From assembly GCA_002452295.1 (NCBI GenBank), contig DKEX01000092.1:1-64000 (forward strand): DNA of 64,000 nucleotides, in the 5' to 3' direction. The notes below the pieces were generated by a model, which was given only the letters and a program-made list of their open reading frames with translations, had not been told where the DNA came from and did no database searches. Both the position numbers and the translations under genes were made by a program. Source of the DNA: Firmicutes bacterium UBA6811 (GTDB lineage Bacteria > Bacillota > SHA-98 > UBA4971). This document shows, one piece after another, positions 60,164 to 64,000 of this stretch (position 1 is its first letter; each line of letters begins with the position of its first letter).

Positions 60164-60796
60164 TCAGCCAATGACTTCACCCAGGAGGCTTCCCCGCAGC
60201 CTCCTGAAGAAGGCCACAAGCTCCTCATACGTCGCAGCGTCGACGTCGAACTCCCGCGGCGGCAGGCGCTCGAGCCGCCCGATGGCCACAGCCAAGACGT
60301 AAGGATCGAACCCGGGGTCCTTCTCCCTCGCCCAGCGCGTGATGGACTCGATGTCGAATGTGCGCGCAAGGTAGAAGACATCCACGAAGTCGCGGGCCTC
60401 GGCGCGCCCGAACAGGGCAAGGAGTTTGTCAGCGGCAAGCTCCTCGCTCGACAGCACCAGCCCGATCTCCATCCTCTCCGGTGCACGAAGCCGGTAGTCC
60501 TGCCCGATGTCAACGAGGATCTCCTCACCGGATGCGTTCCGCACGGTCAGTCGGACAAACGAGGGGGAAGCGCTGATTACCCGAAACTCGAGACCGTCAT
60601 CCTGAAGACGCTTCTTGAAGCGCTCTGCGACAGGTGTTACTTCCCCTCGTAGCGGCCCGAAGAAGTCGAGGTCCTGCGTCGTGCGGGGAACCACGCTTCT
60701 GAACACGAGGGCCGCTCCGCCTGCAAGCGCGAAGCTGGCAGCCTCTGGTAAGCCCAGGAAGAGGCGGGCGACGTGCTCCTGGAACGGTGAAAGCAT
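60164..60796 (-). CDS. Nucleotidyltransferase, AbiEii/AbiGii toxin-like
   Basis: 210 residues. The nucleotidyltransferase fold is signalled by FALAGGAALVFRS and TTQDLDFFG (metal-binding Asp pair) and by ILVDIGQDYRL. The conserved tail motif of this family is present, ELAADKLLALFGRAEARDFVDVFYL. Such proteins act as toxins in type IV systems by modifying tRNA ends. ATG 60796 with AGGAGG overlapping the end of the upstream gene. The 3' end reaches the sigma-54 control region. Confidence 0.82.
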   Translation of the reverse strand: MLSPFQEHVARLFLGLPEAASFALAGGAALVFRSVVPRTTQDLDFFGPLRGEVTPVAERFKKRLQDDGLEFRVISASPSFVRLTVRNASGEEILVDIGQDYRLRAPERMEIGLVLSSEELAADKLLALFGRAEARDFVDVFYLARTFDIESITRWAREKDPGFDPYVLAVAIGRLERLPPREFDVDAATYEELVAFFRRLRGSLLGEVIG

Positions 60797-60800
60797 GGGT

Positions 60801-61133
60801 TTACACCTCCTCGGAAGGCGCCTTGCGGGGCGGGCCCGCCGCCTGCTGTGCATCCCGGCGACCTCGCGCCATATCCAGACCCCTCCTGAAACGGAAGTAG
60901 TCCGCCCACGCCGCCCTGACCTGGTCCGGCACCACGATCTCGTCCCACATGCGGATGAGCTCGTCTGGATCGATGTAGCGCCGGATGTCCTCCGCCCGTC
61001 CCTCGCGCAGGACTATCTCGTAGACCCGCCTCTTGTCAGCCGGGTCTGCAAGGTCGTAGGTGCGAGGCCCGCTCCATTTGAGATGAAGCGGCAGATGAAC
61101 CACGGTATCCCGTCCAGGCAGCTTCTCCTCCAT
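60801..61133 (-). CDS. Small protein paired with the nucleotidyltransferase (putative antitoxin)
   Basis: 110 residues from ATG 61133 (GAGGTGG upstream). It contains GPRTYDLADPADKRRVYEIVLREG, RRYIDPDELIRMWDEIVVPDQVRAAWADYFRFRRG and a basic tail. Its stop codon lies 4 bp before the toxin-like start and its last codons contain the toxin's SD, so the two are translationally coupled. It lacks an evident AbiEi winged helix; the antitoxin role is inferred from position only. Confidence 0.6.
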   Translation of the reverse strand: MEEKLPGRDTVVHLPLHLKWSGPRTYDLADPADKRRVYEIVLREGRAEDIRRYIDPDELIRMWDEIVVPDQVRAAWADYFRFRRGLDMARGRRDAQQAAGPPRKAPSEEV

Positions 61134-61369
61134 CGCGACCACCTCGAAGGCTCTCCTTGCGCAAACGCCCCTGTCGTCTCTTTGGATCTTACCACACCTG
61201 CCGCATGGCGGAAAGGGCGTTGCGCCTTCGCCGTTGCGCCTTCGCGACGCGTTTTCTGGAGAGGTAATCCCCCATCCCCTCGCCCCGTCCCGCCTTTGAA
61301 GGGATCTGGTCCGATGTGAAGAAAGATTTAGTTGCCTTGCGACGACTCCGAACATGGGGGGATGTGTGC

Positions 61370-62533
61370 GTGGACTTCAGCCTCACGGAGGAGCAGGAAG
61401 CCATAAGGCAGATGGCCGCCGAGTTCGCCGACAAGGAACTCCGGCCGCACGCCCGCGAGCTTGACGCGAAAGGCGAGTACCCCTGGGACAACCTCCACAA
61501 GCTGGCCAGGTATGGCTACCTCGGCATGATGCTCCCCGAGGAGTTCGGTGGATCAGGGGCCGACGTGCTCTCCAATACCCTCTGCGTCGAGGAGATCTCC
61601 CGGGCGTGCGCGGCCACCGGCGTCATCGTGGAGATCCACAACAGCCTCACCTGCGACGGGATCTACCGCTTCGGGACCGACGAGCAGAAGGCCCGCTACC
61701 TCCCCGCCCTCGCGCGTGGCGAGAAGATCGGCGCCTTCGCCCTTACCGAGCCCGGAGCCGGGTCAGACGCCTCGGGCATCAGGACGATCGCGGTGCGAGA
61801 CGGCGACCACTTCGTTATAAACGGCACCAAGCACTTCATCACCGGCGCCGGCCAGGCCCACGTGTACCTCCTGTTCGCAATGACAGACCCCCCGAAAGGC
61901 ACAAGGGGGATCTCGGTCTTCATCGTGGAGAAGGGAATGCCGGGCCTTTCGTTCGGCTCTCCCGAGGACAAGATGGGCATCAGGGCGTCCCATACGGGTG
62001 AGCTTATCTTCAGCGACTGCCGCGTACCCGTAGACAACCTCGTCGGCTCCGAGGGCGATGGCTACAAGATCGCGCTTACCCTCCTCGATGGCGGGCGCAT
62101 CGGCATCGGCGCCCAGGCCGTTGGAATAGCGAGAGCGGCCCTTGACGCCGCGCTCAGGTATTCGCAGGAGAGGGTGCAGTTCGGCCAGGCCATCTCGAGC
62201 TTCCAGGCAATCCAGTGGATGCTGGCGGACATGGCCACTGAGATCGAAGCCGCCCGCCTCCTCGTGTACAGGGCGGCTTACCTGCGTGGCAAGGGCGTCC
62301 GCTGCACAAAGGAGGTGGCGATGGCGAAGCTCTTCGCGGCCGAGGTCGCCATGCGAACCACCATGAAAGCCGTGCAAATCCACGGCGGCTACGGCTACAT
62401 GCGCGAGTACAACGTCGAACGGTACATGCGTGACGCCAAGATCACCGAGATTTACGAAGGCACCAGCGAGATCATGAGGCTCCTCATCGCGTCCGCCCTT
62501 CTCAAGGAGAGCAAGGAAAGCAAGGAGAGGTGA
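61370..62533 (+). CDS. Acyl-CoA dehydrogenase
   Basis: FAD enzyme of short-chain type, 387 residues. It has FSLTEEQEAIRQMAAEFADKE, FALTEPGAGSDASGIRT and VQIHGGYGYMREYNVERYMRDA. The catalytic Glu is in ITEIYEGTSEIMR. GTG 61370 follows GGGGG at 8 bases and gives normal family length. First gene of a plus-strand operon with thiolase and 3-hydroxyacyl-CoA dehydrogenase. A weak sigma-54-like sequence (GG-N10-GC) lies near 61210-61222 but is not convincing. Confidence 0.94.
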   Translation: MDFSLTEEQEAIRQMAAEFADKELRPHARELDAKGEYPWDNLHKLARYGYLGMMLPEEFGGSGADVLSNTLCVEEISRACAATGVIVEIHNSLTCDGIYRFGTDEQKARYLPALARGEKIGAFALTEPGAGSDASGIRTIAVRDGDHFVINGTKHFITGAGQAHVYLLFAMTDPPKGTRGISVFIVEKGMPGLSFGSPEDKMGIRASHTGELIFSDCRVPVDNLVGSEGDGYKIALTLLDGGRIGIGAQAVGIARAALDAALRYSQERVQFGQAISSFQAIQWMLADMATEIEAARLLVYRAAYLRGKGVRCTKEVAMAKLFAAEVAMRTTMKAVQIHGGYGYMREYNVERYMRDAKITEIYEGTSEIMRLLIASALLKESKESKER

Positions 62534-62539
62534 GCGACT

Positions 62540-63745
62540 ATGGCAGGTAGAGGTGACGGCCTGCGTTCGTCTGTGCTGGTGAGCGCCGCGAGAACTCCCT
62601 TCGGCGGATTCGGCCGCACGCTGCGCGACACGAAAGCGACGTCGCTTGGCGCCATCGCCATCCGCGCAGCAGTGGAGCGGGCTGGCATACAGCCGGATGA
62701 CGTGGACTACCTCCTCATGGGCATGGTGGTGCAGGCAGGCGCGGGCCAGATCCCGTCGAGGCAGGCCGGGATGGCGGCGGGCCTCCCTGCGGCCGTCCCG
62801 TCGGACACCATCAACAAGGTGTGCGCCTCAGGGCTTCGGGCCGTGAACATCGCCGACATGATGATCCGCGCGGGTGAGGCCGCGGTGGTGGTGTCCGGCG
62901 GCATGGAGAGCATGAGCCAGGCTCCGTACCTCATGGACAGGGCGAGGTGGGGGGGCCTACGCCTCGGCCACGGCACCATCATCGACGGGGTTATTCGGGA
63001 CGGCCTCTGGTGCCCGTTCCGCGACGTCCACATGGGTGCCCTTGGCGATGCCTCCGCGAAAAAGCACGGTGTCACCCGCGAGGAGCAGGACAGGTGGGCG
63101 CTCCGTAGCCACCAGCGGGCCCTGGCCGCCATCCGCGAGGGCCGCCTGCGCGAGGAGATCGTGCCGGTCGAGATCTCTCAGAAGCACGGGCCGCCCGTGG
63201 TCCTCGATACCGATGAGGCGCCGAGGCCCGACACGTCCCTGGAGAAGCTCGCACGCCTGCGTCCTGCGTTTACCCCCGACGGCACCATCACCGCAGGAAA
63301 CGCCCCCGGCCTCAACGACGGCGCCGGGGCGCTCGTGGTCATGGAGGAGGCGAAGGCTCGCGCGCTCGGCATTCAGCCGCTCGCCCGCATCGTCGCCCAC
63401 GGGGTGGCGTCGGCCGACCCCGCGGACATGCCGGAGGTGCCTGCCCTCGCGGCGAAGGCCGCCCTCGACAGGGCAGGCCTCGCCGCAAGCAACATCGGCC
63501 TCATCGAGGTGAACGAGGCATTCGCCGCTGTCGCCATCATCAGCATGAGGCTGGGCGGCTGGGATGAAGACGAGGTGAACGTGAACGGCGGGGCCGTGGC
63601 GCTCGGCCATCCCATCGGGGCGAGCGGGGCGCGCATACTGATGACGCTCATTTTCGAGATGCGCAGGCGCAACGTCGAGTTCGGCCTGGCGACGATATGC
63701 TCCGGCGCCGCCCAGGGCGAGGCGACCATCGTGGAGCTTGTGTGA
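62540..63745 (+). CDS. Acetyl-CoA C-acetyltransferase (thiolase)
   Basis: 401 residues. The nucleophilic Cys is in NKVCASGLRAVNIAD, the His in LGHPIGASGARI and the second Cys in TICSGAAQGEATIVEL, where CSGAAQG replaces the more usual CxGGGxG. It condenses or cleaves acetyl-CoA units in butyrate-type metabolism. GGAGAGGTG lies upstream of the ATG, 6 bp past the dehydrogenase gene. Confidence 0.95.
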   Translation: MAGRGDGLRSSVLVSAARTPFGGFGRTLRDTKATSLGAIAIRAAVERAGIQPDDVDYLLMGMVVQAGAGQIPSRQAGMAAGLPAAVPSDTINKVCASGLRAVNIADMMIRAGEAAVVVSGGMESMSQAPYLMDRARWGGLRLGHGTIIDGVIRDGLWCPFRDVHMGALGDASAKKHGVTREEQDRWALRSHQRALAAIREGRLREEIVPVEISQKHGPPVVLDTDEAPRPDTSLEKLARLRPAFTPDGTITAGNAPGLNDGAGALVVMEEAKARALGIQPLARIVAHGVASADPADMPEVPALAAKAALDRAGLAASNIGLIEVNEAFAAVAIISMRLGGWDEDEVNVNGGAVALGHPIGASGARILMTLIFEMRRRNVEFGLATICSGAAQGEATIVELV

Positions 63746-63815
63746 ACGCTTATGTGCGGGCTCGTGTGAAGGCTTGGGCCCGCACGAACAACCGAGTGCG
63801 AAAGGGGGCTCGTTC

Positions 63816-64000
63816 ATGGAGATCTCGAAGCTGGCTATTATCGGCGCAGGCCAGATGGGATCCGGGATCGCCCAGGTGGCGGCGACCGCCGGGCTTCGCG
63901 TGACGCTCTGCGATGTCTCGGAGGACCTTGCGAGGAGGGGCCTCACCGCCGTGGAGAGAGGACTCTCCCGCGCCATCGAGAAGGGCAAGCTGGACTCCGC
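63816..64000 (+). CDS. 3-hydroxybutyryl-CoA dehydrogenase (5' part, cut by window edge)
   Basis: ATG 63816 follows AAAGGGGG. The visible 61 codons encode KLAIIGAGQMGSGIAQVAA, the NAD-binding motif of 3-hydroxyacyl-CoA dehydrogenases, and CDVSEDLARRGL. The gene runs off the right edge. It extends the acyl-CoA dehydrogenase-thiolase operon. Confidence 0.9.
   Translation, partial: MEISKLAIIGAGQMGSGIAQVAATAGLRVTLCDVSEDLARRGLTAVERGLSRAIEKGKLDS

Noticed and set aside
61205..61223. Second sigma-54 promoter before the acyl-CoA dehydrogenase gene
   Set aside because: GG-N10-GC spacing is present but the -24 element matches poorly; likely chance in G/C-rich DNA.
1..64000. CRISPR arrays, tRNA/rRNA genes, transposases, prophage genes
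   Set aside because: None were recognised on reading the window; tRNAs cannot be fully excluded without a covariance-model search.

Overview
The window looks like a chromosomal segment of a high-G+C, anaerobic, endospore-forming member of the Bacillota. The evidence is a dense sporulation gene set (spoIIAA-spoIIAB-sigF, spoVAC/AD/AEB/AEA, spoIIM, a SpoIIP-type amidase, ytfJ, GerMN, dacF, YIEGIA), an ispH-rpsA fusion of the kind seen in clostridial lineages, ferredoxin-dependent 2-oxoacid oxidation, and strong AGGAGG-type ribosome binding sites. No species can be named from sequence alone. Almost everything from 1 to 61 kb is on the minus strand. Only a GerMN gene (52.4 kb) and the last operon (61.4 kb to the edge) are on plus.

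Layout. 0.2-9.4 kb: an exported repeat protein of unknown function, a divergent chemoreceptor, and a carbohydrate ABC operon (binding protein, two permeases, ROK regulator, second paralogous binding protein) without its own ATPase. It is preceded by a 0.7 kb control region. 10-20 kb: ddl, surE, mgtC-like, HEAT-repeat, gpsA-plsY-der-DUF512 and a PrsA-type foldase. 20-24 kb: a poorly characterised sporulation-linked membrane cluster (DUF3189, YIEGIA capping subunit, YIEGIA, SpoIIP-type, DUF1614-type). 24-31 kb: ktrA-rluB-HI0933 flavoprotein-small membrane protein-cmk-plsC-ispH/rpsA. 31.5-37.3 kb: trpS-scpA-scpB-DUF2953-ytfJ, a site-2 protease and lysA. 37.5-40.7 kb: three genes of the 2-hydroxyacyl-CoA dehydratase activase type. 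40.8-50.7 kb: the conserved sporulation block spoVA / dodecin / sigF-spoIIAB-spoIIAA / dacF / pdp / xerD / spoIIM / nudF, whose order resembles that of Bacillus subtilis. 51-52.3 kb: a DUF3866 gene. 53-59.9 kb: one long catabolic operon. 60-61 kb: a toxin-antitoxin-like pair. 61.4 kb to the end: acyl-CoA dehydrogenase, thiolase and 3-hydroxyacyl-CoA dehydrogenase.

How it works together. The 53-59.9 kb operon encodes leucine/valine dehydrogenase, a four-subunit 2-oxoacid:ferredoxin oxidoreductase, phosphate butyryltransferase and two butyrate kinases. That is a complete route from branched-chain amino acids to branched fatty acids plus ATP and reduced ferredoxin. A consensus sigma-54 promoter sits upstream, with two GTGCA-N5-GTGCA elements 100-145 bp further up. 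This parallels the sigma-L control known for the B. subtilis bkd operon, although the oxidation step uses a different enzyme here.

Non-coding highlights are a dispersed intergenic repeat family (four clear copies, one splitting the spoVA operon), a truncated endonuclease Q-like gene next to a diverged copy of that repeat, a promoter plus strong intrinsic terminator in the lysA leader, and sequences resembling sigma-E and sigma-G promoters before spoIIM and dodecin-spoVA. No tRNA, rRNA, CRISPR array or transposase was recognised.
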